Made by a program: the position numbers and the translations under genes. This document shows, in pieces, positions 18,992-32,131 of a stretch of DNA of 64,000 bases (position 1 is the first letter of the stretch; every line of letters starts with the position of its first letter). The notes under the pieces are model-generated. The model was given only the letters and a program-made list of their open reading frames with translations. It was not told the origin of the DNA and did not search any database. This DNA comes from Bryopsis sp. KO-2023 (taxonomy: Eukaryota > Chlorophyta > Ulvophyceae > Bryopsidales > Bryopsidaceae): assembly GCA_030272585.1 (NCBI GenBank), contig BSYQ01000001.1, positions 6,200,001 to 6,264,000 of the forward strand, written 5' to 3'.

Positions 18992-21900
18992 TCACTTCAT
19001 GGCCTTGTAGTACAGATCTAAATAATCGCTGGCAGGGATAGCCCAGCTCCAGTCTTGCATCATCACTCTTTTCACAAGCTTGCTCCATCCCCTCCGGTCG
19101 TTGTAGAAGTAAGACAAAGCCCTGCCCCACCAACGAAAAACAACATTAGATCCTCTGGACACAACACACAAAAACACTCCCCTGTGACATTGGTGGGGTT
19201 CAAACCCCAGCAGCCGCACATGTCTGCAATTTCCCATCCCCAACGTAGCACTCTTTTAATTGGTCAAGATTTCTTTTCTGTGTACATATAATAGCTTTCA
19301 AAAACAGGATCCTGGGCCCGAACTATATATATATATATATATATAGTTAGCTAGCTAGCTGATTATGAGTCATATCAGAAAAAAAAAACAACGGCCCACC
19401 TGTTGAGGCCGTAATCCATTCCATCAGCATCAGCTCCCTCGAAGCTGAATCCATTGGTCACCATCCCGGTGGACGCTGCTCTTTCCTCATCGTTATCCAC
19501 ATCGATCACAGTGTCGCTCAAACCACCCGTCTTTCTGACGACTGGCACGGTGCCGTACCTCATGGCAATCATCTGGGTCAACCCACAGGGCTCAAACATG
19601 GAGGGGACCAAGAAAATGTCCGAACCCGCAAAGATCAAGTGACTCAAAGGCTCGTTGTACTCGAACCACAGCTTGACTCTGTTGGGATATTGCTCCCCAA
19701 GGTCGCGAGCCAGCCCATCGAAATCGGCCTGGATTGCAGGATCTGGGGCCGAACCCAGCAACACGAATTGGCCGCCACGCTCCAGTGTTCGCCAAGCTGC
19801 GTGCCTAATCAAGTGGATACCCTTCTGTGGGGTCAACCGAGTGACGACTCCAACAATGGGGACATCCAGCTGGAAAGCAGAAAAACAAGTCAGCATGGCG
19901 ATGATGTTCCAGTGAAATGCTAGGAAAGTAGAGCAGTGGTTGGTGGTCGATATTACCTCTTCCAAGTCCATCATTTCCCTGAGCTTCCGCTGAGCGGCTG
20001 CCTTCCCCTCGATGCAGTCCTCTTCCGTGTAATTCATGGGGAGCAGCTTGTCCACAGCTGGATCCCAGATATCCACATCGATTCCGTTTCGAATTCCGAA
20101 AAACTTGGACAGGTGGAACGCCACCGCTGGGTTTCCACTCACCTCTGTCGCATAGGTCGGAGACACCGTTGTTGCAACATCACAGCTCGCCATCGCTTGA
20201 CCGATCAAGTCCGCACCGTAGTTCAAGTTGTGGATGGTGAAAACACATCTGGATCGAACCCGATCTCCAAAGGCGACCCAAGCCGTCTGCCAGTCGTGAC
20301 AATGAACGACGTGTGGGTCGACGTTGAAAATCTTGAGGTACTCCAAGGCGGCACCACAGAAGAATGCAAATCGGTCGTAGTCATCGTCCCGTCCATAAAT
20401 GCATCCCGTCCAGAACATGCCGTTGTCGGGTTCCAAGAATGTCACATCCAAGCCTTCCACCTAAATGCACACCCAAACCTAGCATCAGGGGCTGCCAAAT
20501 CACCGCACAGAAAGAAACACATGATTACCATGGGGCGGATTCAAATTGCGGGAGGAAAAACCCTAAAAGAAGGCAAACGTCCTTACCTTGCCCTGCCAAG
20601 CTTCGACAAAGGCACCCCCGAAGTGAAATCCGCGACATTTTTCCAGACCTTGGATCTGATCGTAGTCCAAGACGTCATATTTCGGCAAAATCACTTCCAC
20701 TTGGTTGCCTTCATCTTGCACCGCTCGCCCCAATGCTGTCACGACATCGCCTAGACCCCCCACTTTGGCGATCGGGGCCATTTCGACAGTGACATGGCAA
20801 ATTCGGAGAGGCTGCACTTCGCCGATTCCGCCTTCCACGGGAATGTGGTAGTCAAACCCGTGGTTATCATCGGAGAAGCCCCCGTGCAAATTGCCAGTGT
20901 CCGTAAAAACCAAGTCCATGATGTGGGCATCTTTTGGAATCTACGACACCATCAGTGAAAACTTCAAAAACAAATAGATGAAAATAAACACCCCTCTTTT
21001 AATCAAACTCTGATATTTCACTCGACAAAAACCCACAGCAGAAAATTGCTTGAGCTGTCCTGTGTGTTGAAGGAACTGATTCCAAAAGCTTCCAAGGAAA
21101 ACACAGCTGAAACGCCCTCCTTAACCATAAAGCTCTTACAGGGATGATTGCCTTCAGGAAGCCAACACCTCCTTTGATCGTGGGTGCCATTCTGGTGGGG
21201 GCGAAAGATTGAGGATGGGTCCATCTGTTGAATGACCCTCTGATGTACACATCAGGCCTTCCCCTCAAAACAGTCAAATCGGGCCTGTAGTACACCTCCA
21301 CGTTTTCACCAGCCTTGGGGATGATGGGCTTCGTGTACAAGAATTTAGCTCGAGCATTTTGCCGCCTCAAGGTCGACTCAGCCTGTGGAAAACAAGCAGC
21401 CTCTTTTTTCTAGAATTTAAAGAAAACCCTCCAGCCATATCTTTTTCTTTCCCGATTTGAACTGAGCAGTCTGTTTCGTGTTCTTAGAGCTCCATTATCA
21501 AGATCGGTAGAGTGACTAGAAATGATTTCCAACTTTAGACCTTTTGGAGGGGAAAAACGAGGGGGGGGGGGTATAACTCATCCACCCCTATTTACCTTCA
21601 CTTCCAGCTTTCTGGCAGCAGCCTGTCCAACACGCTGCTCCATCACAGCATCTTGGGTCGTGTTTTTAGCACGGAGCCTCTCCACAGCCAAAGCCACCAG
21701 CTCCTCATTCGTAAGAGGATTTTCCAAAGCGATCCGGAAATCGTTGCCAGTATTGTTATCCCACAGCAACTCATTCAAGTCCGATAAAACGATGTTGAGA
21801 ACGGCTGCTTCCTCAGGGACTTCCACCCACGTGCCCAGCCATTCCGACTGCCTAGGGATGTTCGTCAAGGCATACTTTTCCAAAGCAACGGTGGACAATC

Positions 21901-24900
21901 GACCCAATGGGAGAACCTGCAGCAAAAAATCCACTCCATCATCTTGATTAACACAGTTATTAATCGAAAACAACTCTTGGTCCCAGACAGATTCGAAGCA
22001 ACATTGCCGACTGACAGGGAGATATCTCAGACTGACAAACACACAGAGCACCACCTCACCCACCTCCTTTTCATTTTGCCACCAATTGTCAGCCCCGACA
22101 TGCATGAAGATTTTTTGCGCCGAAGAGAGTGGTCCACGGAGCCTGTTATAAGCCAAGAAACACTTCGCCCCAGGACTGACATCGCCAAACGACCTCAATC
22201 CCCCATTCTTTCCATCGTCGGCACCCATCAGCGATTTGACCGCCTCCGCCCTCCGTTCCGAAACCAGCACTTTGCCAAGCTTATTGTATTCCTCATCTTT
22301 CTCGGCCCTGAACTTCTCCATAGCTTCCTCTTCGACGACTGCGATCTTTGCAGCCGTACCTCGCCTGAAAACACAAAATTAACTCACCATCCGACCTAAA
22401 CAATCGAGGGGGGAGGGGGGGTAGCATGGGACTTTTCCAAGATTAACTCCTTGCTTTCAGTACGTTGATGAAAAGCACAAGTAAGACAAATGTGGTTCAA
22501 ATGGCTGGTTTAGACTTCCATCTGGTGTTTCTTGGATATGTCCAGAATCGTATTTGAGGGTACCTGAACGCCTCGGCCGCCCGCTCCATTTCCAGCTCCC
22601 TCTCCTCCTCAGAGATTTCCAGCTGCCGAATTCTCCTCTCGAGAACCTCTTCCTCAGTGGGGCAGTCCGTGAGCGTCAGACGGAAATCCCTCGACGCATT
22701 GTTATCGACAAGCCTCGAGTTTCTGTCCTCCACCACAAAATCCATCTGGAAAACATCTTCGTCTAATTCTATCCTGCCGCCCCACCACTCGGACATACCA
22801 CCATTATCCAAAGCGGGTTCCCGTTGCAGATCGACATGCTCGATTTCCTCCCACTTGTTCAGTCCATACTTCACCCGCAATGCAGAGTTGTTCGGGAGGG
22901 GTCCCCTCATGCGATTGTAGTATATTCTGACAGGCGCTCCCACTTTCACGGGGGTGGGGAATGTGAAAATCTGTTTGCCAGCACTCATCGCTCGCTTCGC
23001 CCCCGTCTGTAAAATCGGAATCTCTGGGACTATCTCCACGACCTCGTCCTCTTCTTCGATCATGATTTTCCCGGTTTCCTCCACATCTTCAATATCTTCT
23101 TCGAACATGCTTTCCTCTATTTCCTCCTCAACCCTGTCTTCTTCGATCATGCTTTTCCCTGTTTCGAACTGCAGTATTTTCTGGCTTTCAGCCTTCCTTT
23201 CTTCTTGCTGTTCGAGCAACATCTGTCTTTCTTGTTCCAGCTTCATCTTTCTTTCCTGGACGAATTTCATCTGCTGTTCCTGGGCGAGCTTCATCTTTTT
23301 TTCCTGGTCTATTTTCATCTTTTCCCGTTCCTCCTCGATCTTTCCCTGTTTTAACACCATCTTTTCCTGTCCTGCAGCGAATTTTTCTTGGTCCGCCACA
23401 GCAGTGGCCAGCTCCCCCTTGATCTGTTCAATTTCCTGAACCATATCCAGGGCTCCCCTCGTCGACTGCACTGGAGGTTCTGTTTCTGGGCGTTTGGGTA
23501 GGTCGCTCCTTTCAGCAATTTCAGAAGCTTCTAATTCAGCCTTTTCCAGGGCTTCTGCTTCGGCCTGTGCCCTGGCTTCTGCATCAGCCTTTTCCTGGGC
23601 TTCCTCTACAGCCTTAATACGAGCTTCGGCAGCAGCCTGTCTCCGGGCTTCCACCTCAGCCTTTTCCCTGGCTTCCTTTTCAGCCTTTTCTTGGGCTTCC
23701 GCAGCAGCCTTGATTTTCACCTCCTCTTCAGCCTTTTTCTTGGCTTCCTTTTCAGCCTTAATTTCCGCCTCCTCTTCCGCCTTCTTACGGGCTTCTAATT
23801 TGGCCTTTTCCTGGGCTTCTTCTTCAGCCTTTGCCTTGGCTTCAGCTTCGGCCTTCTTCCTAGCTTCCACTTCAGCCTTTTGTTTGGCTTCCACTTCGGC
23901 CTTTTTCTGTGCTTCCAATTCAGCCTTTTCCCTAGCCTCGGTCTCAGCCTTTTTCTGGGCTTCCAATTCAGCCTGTTTTTTTGCCTCTACTTCAGCCTGC
24001 TTCTTGGCTTCTATTTCAGCCTTTTTCTTGGCTTCTATTTCAGCCTTTTTTTGGGCTGCTTCTTCAGCCTGTTTTTTTGCCTCTACTTCAGCCTGCTTTT
24101 TGGCCTCCACTTCAGCCTTTTTCTGGGCTTCAACTTCAGCCTTTTTCTGGGCTTCAACTTCAGCCTCTTTCTGGGCTTCAACTTCAGCCTTTTTCTGAGC
24201 TTCAACTTCGGCTTTTTTCTGAGCTTCAACTTCAGCCTTTTTCTTGGCTTCGACTTCGGCCTTTTTCTGGGCCTCCCCTTCAGCTTTTTTCTTGGCCTCT
24301 ACTTCAGCTTTCGTTTGGGCCTCCACTTCAGCTTTTTTCTTGGCTTCCACTTCAGCCTTTTCCTTGGCTTCCACTTCAGCCTTTTTTTGGGCTTCTTCTT
24401 CAGCCTGCTTTTTGGCCTCTATTTCAGCTTTTTTCTTGGCTTCCACTTCAGCCTTTTCCTTGGCTTCTATTTCAGCCTTTTTTTGGGCCTCCACTTCAGC
24501 CTTTTTCTGGGCCTCCACTTCAGCCTTTTTCTTGGCTTCAACTTCGGCCTTCTCCTTGGCTTCAACTTCGGCCTTTTTCTTGGCTTCGACTTCAGCCTTT
24601 TCTCGGGCGTCCTCTTCAGCCTTCTTTTGGGCATCAGATTCGGCCTTTTCCCGAGCTTCCACTTCAGCCTTTTTTTGGGCCTCCACTTCAGCCCTTTGCT
24701 GTGCTGCTGATTTAGCAATTCCAGGGGCTTCCAATTTACCATTCTCCAGGTTGGTCGTTTTGGCCTTGTCCGGGGCTTCCATTTTAGCCTTATCCTTGGC
24801 TTGTGTTTCAGCTTTTTTTCGGGCCTCCACTTCAGCCTTGTCCGGGGCTTCCGTTTCCACCTTGTCTGGAGTTTCCGTTTTGACGATCTCAGGGGCTTCC

Positions 24901-26847
24901 ATTGTGGCGTTATTCGGGACATCATTTGCAACCTTGTATTGGGTTTCAATTTCAGCCTTCGGGACGGCTCCCACCAAGTCCGGGGCTTCCACCATGTTCA
25001 GGGCTTCCACCATGCTTGCGGTTGCCATCATGCTTAGGGCTCCCTTTTCAGCTTTGTCTGGGTCTTCCACCATTTTCGGGATTTCCTCTTCAGCCTCGTC
25101 TGGGGATTCCTCTTCAGCTTTGACTGGGGATTCTTCTTCAGCCTCGTCTGGGGACTCCTTTTCAGCTTTGTCTGAAAGTTTCGTTTCAGTTTCGTCTGGG
25201 GCTTCCTTGACTTGCATTTCCTTGGCCACAGCGAGCTTAGTGAAGACCTCCACTATTTCTTCCTTTTCCATCCCAGCTTCAGCGATGACTTCATCCTGAC
25301 AAGAACCCCCACCAAAAAAAAAATGTCAGTCACAAACTCATACAGACTGTCGCACCCCCTCCCCTCTTTCTTTTTAAAAAAGAAAAGCTCTGGCAGTGGG
25401 TTTCTTTCCTTTTTGTTGGAAAAAAAAGGGCCAAGTTTTACAAACAAAAGGCACAGCACAAGAACAGGCCAACCCCCCCCCCAAAAAAAAATCGGCACCT
25501 CAACTTCTTCTTCAAGAGAGCTTTCGGCAACATCATCATCATCGAGCGAGAGTTCGGAGTATCGCTTGTCGATCTCTTCAATCTTGGCCTTGGCTACATC
25601 CAGATCTGTAGCCATTTCCAGAAGCAAGGATTCCAGCGCTTTCGATTTGGCCTTCAATTGCTCTGTCACCAGGTCCTGTTCCATCAAGAACTGGGGTCAG
25701 CCATAGGCAATCGCAATCCACACGTGATCTCTAATAGTCACAGGGGTGAAAAAAATGATCGCCCGAGGTTACGTGTCTTTGCGACTGGAAGGACGTGCCG
25801 TTTGGGACGATATTCTGGAGGTGTTGCTGGTTGATTGTTTCGATTGCCACCTTTGGAAGTCCCTTTTGAGCCTTGGCAACCGCTCGAGCCATGGCATCAG
25901 CTTGTGCAGCTTCCATGGCAGCTTTGCGGGCAGCCTCCGCAGCATTCTTGCGCACTCTGAGGGAAAAAATAATCGAGACAAATTTGACATTGTTTTCATG
26001 ATCCAGGCCAGATTGCCTCTTCAACATTTCTCAATGCAAGATGCTGAAAGATGATCTTTTTCTTGGATTACGTGGACCTTCATTCGACCAACCATTGCAA
26101 GTTGCCCCTTTATTCAAAACATGATTTCCAACCTGTCCTTATCAGCAAAGCCTTCGGCCACAGCTGCTTGTTTCTCATCGGCAAGGCGCCGGGCTAGCTG
26201 TCGAGCGGCGCTTATCTTGGCTGCCACAGCTTTGACCCGAGATCGGGGACTGGGGGATCGGCTCTTGGATCTGGTTTCTTTGACCCCCACATCCTTCACA
26301 TCTTTCACATCCTTCTCCAACGGTTCAGCATCGACTGCGCGAGTTTTAGGGCTGGCCGCCCTCACAATCACTCTGTGCAAGCCGTGAAAACACGTTCAGA
26401 TTCTTTTTCGAAGAAAATAGCCTTCATTCCCTCATTGGACCTCTATCGATCAGTATTCCAGTATCGGGATGGCCGAAATGCTATCTTCCAGTAAACAATT
26501 CCAATTTCTTTTACTATTTTTTGGATTTGGTGTATCTTCTGGTTGTAGTCTTAATTTCAAACAAGAAACCCTGATGCTACAAAGGCAAGATGGGGTGCAG
26601 GGAAAGCAAAAAAAAAATTCTTTGGAGTTTGTGATGATGGATTTCTCTCCTAATCAATGTGGGTGCTCAATGGACACCTGTGGCGAGGCCTCCCACGGCG
26701 ATCATCGCTCCACGGTTGGCTGGCAGCCCCCGCAGCGGAGGAGACCTTCCTTTTCTGGCGTTTGTTTCGGTTGTGTCGATGCAGAGGGACAAAGCGGGCG
26801 GCAGAAGCCGCGCTGCCAAGCTGCGTGCTTGCCACGGACTTCCACAT
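18992..26847 (-). CDS. SS3: Starch synthase III, plastid, with very long charged helix
   Basis: Exons complement(26678..26847, 26133..26372, 25773..25956, 25499..25690, 22564..25295, 22055..22364, 21596..21916, 21140..21382, 20587..20940, 19957..20460, 19400..19869, 18992..19121); every phase closes, 1949 residues. It elongates alpha-1,4-glucan from ADP-glucose in the plastid. Order: transit peptide (MWKSVAST... to about RVIVRAAS), coiled coil and KAEVEA-type repeat helix (about 200-1050), three CBM53 starch-binding modules (about 1050-1500; YYNRMRGPL, AYNRLRGPL, YYRPDLTVLRGRP), GT5 catalytic domain (about 1505-1949). KVGGLGD near 1523 binds ADP-glucose; HDWQTAW, PQKG, FEPCGL and KTGGL are intact. 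The start could instead be the in-frame ATG at 26943. Plant SSIII is about 1000-1200 residues, so the helix roughly doubles it. Confidence 0.93.
23540..24720 (-). repeat. 21-bp coding minisatellite (KAEVEAx heptads)
   Basis: About 55 tandem 21-bp units in the large starch synthase exon encode variants of K-A-E-V-E-A-(Q/K/R). The alternating acid/base pattern suits a single alpha helix or coiled coil. Units differ mainly at third bases and in the last residue. Antisense ORFs over it on the plus strand are artefacts of the repeat. Confidence 0.9.
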
Positions 26848-27380
26848 CGCTTCTCTAAAAACAAGCGGAAGCAATCCATTCGTTAACCTCCGCGCCAGAC
26901 GAGCGACGTCCGTTGGTGGAAAGTCAAACAAAACACGTCTCAACGCAAACGAGCAATGAGAGATGGCGTGCGGTTACCTCGTTCACGCTCGCTCGTTCGG
27001 AAAAATGTATATCGTGTGGGCCAAAAAAAAAAATCCTCTACTTCGCACGCATAAGAAACCCAAAAAAAAATGCGAAGGAGAACAATCGAACGTCGAACGT
27101 CTGGTGTTTAGAAAAAAGTGTGGTGGTGGTATACGCTCAGCGGTGCTTTTTCTTTTCTTGTCGAAGAAATTCTGTTTTCACGGTCAGGGACGCAAAAATG
27201 CAACTTAATCGCGCCACCGCGATATGGACGTCAGTTCAAACGCGAACCGATAAGGAAGAGGGGCAACGAAACAAAACAAAAAGAAACACCAACGATGCTG
27301 TACGATTCCGTACGATCCGTGCCCCTTTTTGGTTTTTCCGGGGTGTCGGAAGAACGCACTTTCGACACAGTTTCTCTCGA
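26848..27380. promoter_or_regulatory. Divergent intergenic promoter region (starch synthase / hydrolase)
   Basis: 533 bp between the start codons of two plastid-protein genes transcribed apart. It must hold both promoters. No TATA box stands out. Long ORFs here have no family match. Confidence 0.5.
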
Positions 27381-29644
27381 ATGGAGATCAGCGGCTACCG
27401 GTCGGTGGGTTTTCCGTCTGTGGGACGTCTCGGTGTGGGGAGTTCGAGGTTGTGCAGCAATCGCGCCATCGGGGCGTTCCGAGGAAACCGGCCGAAGCGT
27501 GGGGTGCCCGTGCGAACAGCTGCGACTGCGGTTGCCACCGAGGAGAGAAACACTGGGCCAGGTCTGAAAGAAAGGTGCTGCAAAAGAATCGCCGTTTGAT
27601 CCTTTTATCGCTTTTCCATCGAGAAAAGGAAAAAAAAAAAAAAAGCACCTGGCGGGAGTGCTGTTCTCTGGAGCATGTGTGAGATGCAGTGTTATGCAGT
27701 GTTATCTCCGAAATCTGTGGGTATTTTTTTGTTGTTGTTGCAAGGGTTGGTTTGTGGGTGGATGCAGTTACTGGACATGGAAGGGGCATCAAGTTCGGTA
27801 TCAGCAATCTGGCAGTGCTGGCCCCTGTGTCGTTTTGGTGCACGGATTTGGGGGAAATTGGTGAGGATGCAGATTGAGACGGAGGCACCATTTGTGTGAT
27901 ACTTGAATGTTCTGTGATCCTTACCACTGAAACTTTCCACCAGCTGGAAAAAGTCGATTAGATAGATCAGATATCATAGGAACATTTTTTTTTGTTGTTG
28001 TATCGATGTCTGAAAAACTGCACAGTTTCTGGGGAGGGTTCGCTATCTCATGTTTGGTGTTCTGAGTCTGGGGGAAAGCTGTTTTCATCTTCCACAGAGT
28101 TTGCACAATATGGAAAAATAGATAAATGTCGATGAAGGGTGTTGAATTCTTGTGGCTGGTGTGTTTTTTGACTGCAGTGATCATTGGCGCAAGAACACTC
28201 CAGCCCTCGGCAGTCAGTTCAGAGTTTATTCTCTGGATCTGTTGGGATATGGTTACAGTGACAAGCCAGACCCCAAGTATGTTTCTTGGAAAATCTTTGA
28301 TCATTTTCATGGTTTTTTTTGAGCAAAACATCTCCTACAGACTGATATGTTGTTTCTTGGCTTTCTTTTTTGGAATTGTTCTGATTTGTTGGTGGGAATT
28401 TCGATGGTATAAATGAAATATGTTAATCGGATGCAGGAGTGAACCACAAAACAGCATCTATAACTTTGAAGAATGGGGGCGACAGATCCTGGACTTCATC
28501 GAAGGCATTGTCGGGGAGCCTTCGTTCTTAATTTGTAATTCCATTGGAGGTAACTGCTCTTTTGTTGGTGTTCGTGCCTTCTGAACAATTGCCATGTCAG
28601 ACTTTCATAAGATATGCACGCAGAGGTTTTTATTTTTCTCGTTCTTTCGCTTCTTCCTATCCCTGTATGGGTGAAACGAATGAATGCATAACTGGACAGT
28701 TTGATTGATGAGGGTGGGGCTTGCATGAGGTGGAATGACAATCTCCTTTTTTCCATGTATGATGGATACAGGCATTGCTGGACTTCAGGCGGGCATCACT
28801 GATTCCGATCTCGTTCGAGGAGTGCAGCTCCAAAACGTATCTTTACGTAAACTCCACGTCGACAACCAACCTGCCCCAGCCCGCCCCTTGATCAAATCCT
28901 TTCAAAATGTGCTGTACAACAGCTCCGTCGGGGAATGGTTTTTCGGCCAAGTCGCTAAATCGGAAAGCGTGAAAAGCATTCTCAAGCAAGCGTATTGCGA
29001 TCCTGACACGGTGACTGATGAACTGGTCGACGTCATTCTCAAGCCAGGATTTGAACCTGGGGCGGCAGCTGTGTTTCTGGCGTTCATTTGCAACTCGGAG
29101 GGACCCCTCCCTGATGAATTGCTGGAAGCGATTGACGTTCCTGTCAGTATTTTGTGGGGACAGGGCGACCCTTGGGAAAAGGTGGAATGGGGGAGGGAGT
29201 TCGAGCAGTACAGCTCTGTGGAAGAATTCGTAGAGCTGCCAGGTAACGTTCACTTGAAATCGCTTTTTGAGATGCTTCCTATGATTTTGATGTGTAGATT
29301 CAATATTGTCCCATAAAATTTATGAACAATTTGCCAGGTCTGCATATGCAAACACTGATTGAGCCATAATCATGCCTACCTCGAAAGGTCCTTGTGTATG
29401 TCTGACCGCTGTTGACAAATTGCATGAGTCAAATTTTATCACTCTTTCCTGCACGAAAATTATTTGATGCTTGAACGGCAAGGGGGAGTCTGAGAAAAGC
29501 AGCAATGAGTCGGCCTATCCATACGCAGGAGTTGCTGAATAGAGTGTTTGGTTTTTACCAGGTGTCGGTCATTGCCCACATGATGAAGCTCCCCACATCG
29601 TCAATCCGCTGATCGAACGATTCGTCATTCGCCATTCCAGCTAA
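27381..29644 (+). CDS. Plastid alpha/beta hydrolase (At5g19850-type)
   Basis: Exons 27381..27574, 27768..27860, 28178..28276, 28437..28549, 28772..29242, 29562..29644; phases close, 350 residues. The first about 60 residues are Ser/Arg/Gly-rich and acid-poor, a likely transit peptide. Landmarks: oxyanion loop HGFGGN, HWRKNTPAL, LDLLGYGYSDKP, nucleophile elbow ICNSIGG (Ser), GQGDPW (Asp) and GHCPHDEAPHIVNPLIE (His), so the triad is complete. The first Gly of the usual G-x-S-x-G is Cys here, but that is a feature of this plant subfamily. The natural substrate is unknown; relatives act on chlorophyll derivatives or lipids in plastids. Confidence 0.92.
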
Positions 29645-30064
29645 ACCAAGTCCCCCTTTTTTTGATATTTCTTTCAGCCAGCGAAACGGGGGAATCTTCC
29701 CATCCCGGCTGGTTTATTCGTTCTCTTTGTTGTTTATTCCTATTATTTCTTTTTGTTGTTTTGGGGATTTATTAATGATTCGGTAGTCGAGCAGGGGACA
29801 TTCTGCTGGCATGCTGTGGGGGAAAATTCTGGTTTGTAATGATGTGCAATATGCGAGGCAAAGTGATGGTCGAAAAATGAATGCCAGTGTTGATCAGAAA
29901 AAACACGAGCTTAAAATAGATATTCCAAAAAAAATGAACAAAATCAGAACCCAAATCCCATCGAAGAAACAGCAACAGTCAATTCTTTACAGCAAGGGAA
30001 CCCTCCCCAACAATAAGATTTAAAGAAAGAAAAAAAATTCAATTTAGAAAACCCACAGTGAATT
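29645..30064. other. Convergent 3' region
   Basis: Lies between the stop of the hydrolase (+) and the stop of the DUF218 gene (-). A/T-rich; no gene seen. Confidence 0.5.
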
Positions 30065-32131
30065 CTAGTAGGAATTCAGGACCAAATCGTCCACGCCACC
30101 TTGCCGCCCAAATTGAGATTGTCTCGATACGGAATAGCAGAGGTGAGTTTCGTGCAGCCAGTTGTGCAAATCGGTGAAAGACTTCAATTTTTCCAAATCT
30201 GTTTTCCAGGTCGCCAAACTCTGTGCCTCTCTGGACTTTCTGGCTTCCAGTACCTCCTCTTGGAAAATCCCCTTGTCGCTTACAGGGATGAAATCCAGTT
30301 GAAACCTGACCAAAAAAAAGAACGAAAAGAGAAGTGTAAGGCCACTGTGGTTCCCTTTTGATGAAGGATGGCAGTGTTAATTAATTTTGGCGACTCGGAT
30401 AAGCCGACCTCCGCAACTCTTCAGTCCCCACTCTCTACACCCTCAATCGTATTTAGTGTGGGTATTTTAACAGAGTTACCCCAGCAATAGTGTGGGCCAC
30501 ACTAATTCATGGAAAAGCAAAACACCCTGGCAAAAACACTATCCAATGGAAAGTGTGAGTTTCACGGAAATAGTGTGGGCCACACTATTTTCCGTTTCCT
30601 AGAATTTCTTCCATTTACAGAAATAGTGTGGGCTACACTAAATTCGATTAAGGGTGCAGCTATAAAATAGCCAAAACGAACGGTGATGCGGGTCAATATC
30701 CTTGTTGTTGCTTTTTTTCTCCCCAACTCACCCATTATTTCCATTGCCTGATGGATCCTCCGCCAGCCTGCACATATCTTCGAAAAGTGCCCTGGACCTC
30801 GGCATGTGAAAGTCGCTCGTGATGACTGCAATCTTTCGCCATTTTGCTGGCAACGCATGGATGGCCAAACCGAAATATGCATTGCCCACGGTGTCATAGG
30901 ACGACACTTCTTTCAGAATCGACCAAGGGTTGATGGAGTAATTTGCGATGAGATAATTTGAACACATGGTGGATTCGTGAACGACGAAGCCGCGGGAATC
31001 CAGGATGGGAGGCTTGTGGGGGGTGCCACCACCTGGACAAAAAAAGACAAACGCACTGGTTAACCACATGGTATAAAAAAAATCAAATCCAGAATTCAGA
31101 AATATGTCTGTTTTGATCCTTGCAGACTGGGTCGATAAACCAACACCGGTACTTCACTTTTCAAAACAGAACAGGTAAATATGCCAACAATGAACCCCCC
31201 TAGTTTCAGAACTGAGTCTGGGTTACAGATGCTGCCAGTGAATCTCTTATTGAACGGACTTGAAAATTTTCAGAATGACGTGTTTTTTCCTGGTGGTTTC
31301 GTGTGGGCTGTTGCTTTTCTGTGCTTTTCTTCTCCTTTTTTTTCCCAACTCACCCAAGCAAACGATCGGACAATTTCGTTCCTGAAGTCGTTGGACATCG
31401 GCACTTGCATCCAGTCTCCTCTCTACCCATGCAGGCAGCCCCCCATCCGACAAAAATCCTCCAGCGAGAACAAAGATTCCTTCGTATTTGTTTCGAATCT
31501 CCACCGAGGGGTCTACCCAGCTGACCTTGCTTGCCCCATTCCCATTTCCGTTTTGACGAGGTTGGCTATAATTTCTGGATCTGCTCTTGAGTCCCCGTTT
31601 GATTATTTCTAAGCTGTGTGAAACCACCTGAGGCAAATGGCACAAGAACACTCAACGACGGCCATCCTTTCCCCCACCTGAAAGACGTCACAAAGACGTC
31701 GCAAAAGGGGAAAAAAACTCGACATGGAATTTCGAACAGTGGGCGCAGCACAGGGATCGACCCAACGCCCCCCTTTTTGAATCTTCTGCCAACGAAAATA
31801 TAGGACGCAACGTCAGAAACGCACGTGTCGCTGGCGGAGGTTGAGCGACGAAGGCGGCGAGTATGGAAAGGTTCCGGCCGCAAAAATTCTGGGCGAGAAG
31901 CCGCCCCACGTCGTCCTCATTGAACGATAGCTCGCTGTCTTTCCTCGTTATGGACGGAAGGGGGGTGAGACTTTTGGAGGTGTCATCGGGGTCACGACGA
32001 ACGCCATGACAGTCCGACAGCTTTGAAGCAAAGTACTGGAGCTCGCGTAAAACCAACGTGGATTTTTTTCTGCAATTTTGATCTCGCAGTCGCCAGCTGG
32101 CAGGGGCGTCGGACGGTAGGATGGACGTCAT
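30065..32131 (-). CDS. DUF218 (YdcF/ElyC-like) protein; 5' part uncertain
   Basis: Firm exons complement(31354..about 31530, 30732..31032, 30065..30305). A probable first exon runs from the ATG at 32131 to about 31825, but its splice to the next exon is not settled. Family landmarks: IFVLAGGFLSDGG, CLGGGTPHKPP, ESTMCSNYLI, and ITSDFHMPRSRALFEDM, the DUF218 signature with the conserved SDFHM-R. Bacterial relatives act in envelope/lipid-carrier metabolism; the eukaryotic role is unknown. A MITE (30435-30659) sits in the last intron. The proposed first exon overlaps, on the other strand, the first exon of the CoA synthetase gene, so one of these two starts must be revised. Confidence 0.75.
30435..30659. 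mobile_element. MITE (copy 2), 225 bp, in an intron
   Basis: Imperfect terminal inverted repeats of about 27 bp: CTACACCCTCAATCGTATTT against inverted CTGCACCCTTAATCGAATTT. Inside, the palindromic motif AGTGTGGGCCACACT occurs twice (near 30488 and 30578) and once as AGTGTGGGCTACACT (near 30625). No transposase. It lies in the last intron of the DUF218 gene. This is the uninterrupted relative of 14677-15117. Confidence 0.8.

Noticed and set aside
23540..24720. Regular 21-bp repeats resembling a CRISPR array
   Set aside because: Units are contiguous without spacers and encode a heptad helix in frame.
23494..25299. Long plus-strand ORFs over the starch synthase exon
   Set aside because: Antisense readings of the 21-bp KAEVEA repeat. 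The minus strand has the phased exons and family motifs.
27118..27599. Long plus-strand ORFs upstream of the hydrolase
   Set aside because: Only the frame starting at 27381 joins in phase to the hydrolase; the others have no support.
31303..31803. Plus-strand ORFs over the DUF218 exons
   Set aside because: Antisense to an exon with clear DUF218 motifs.
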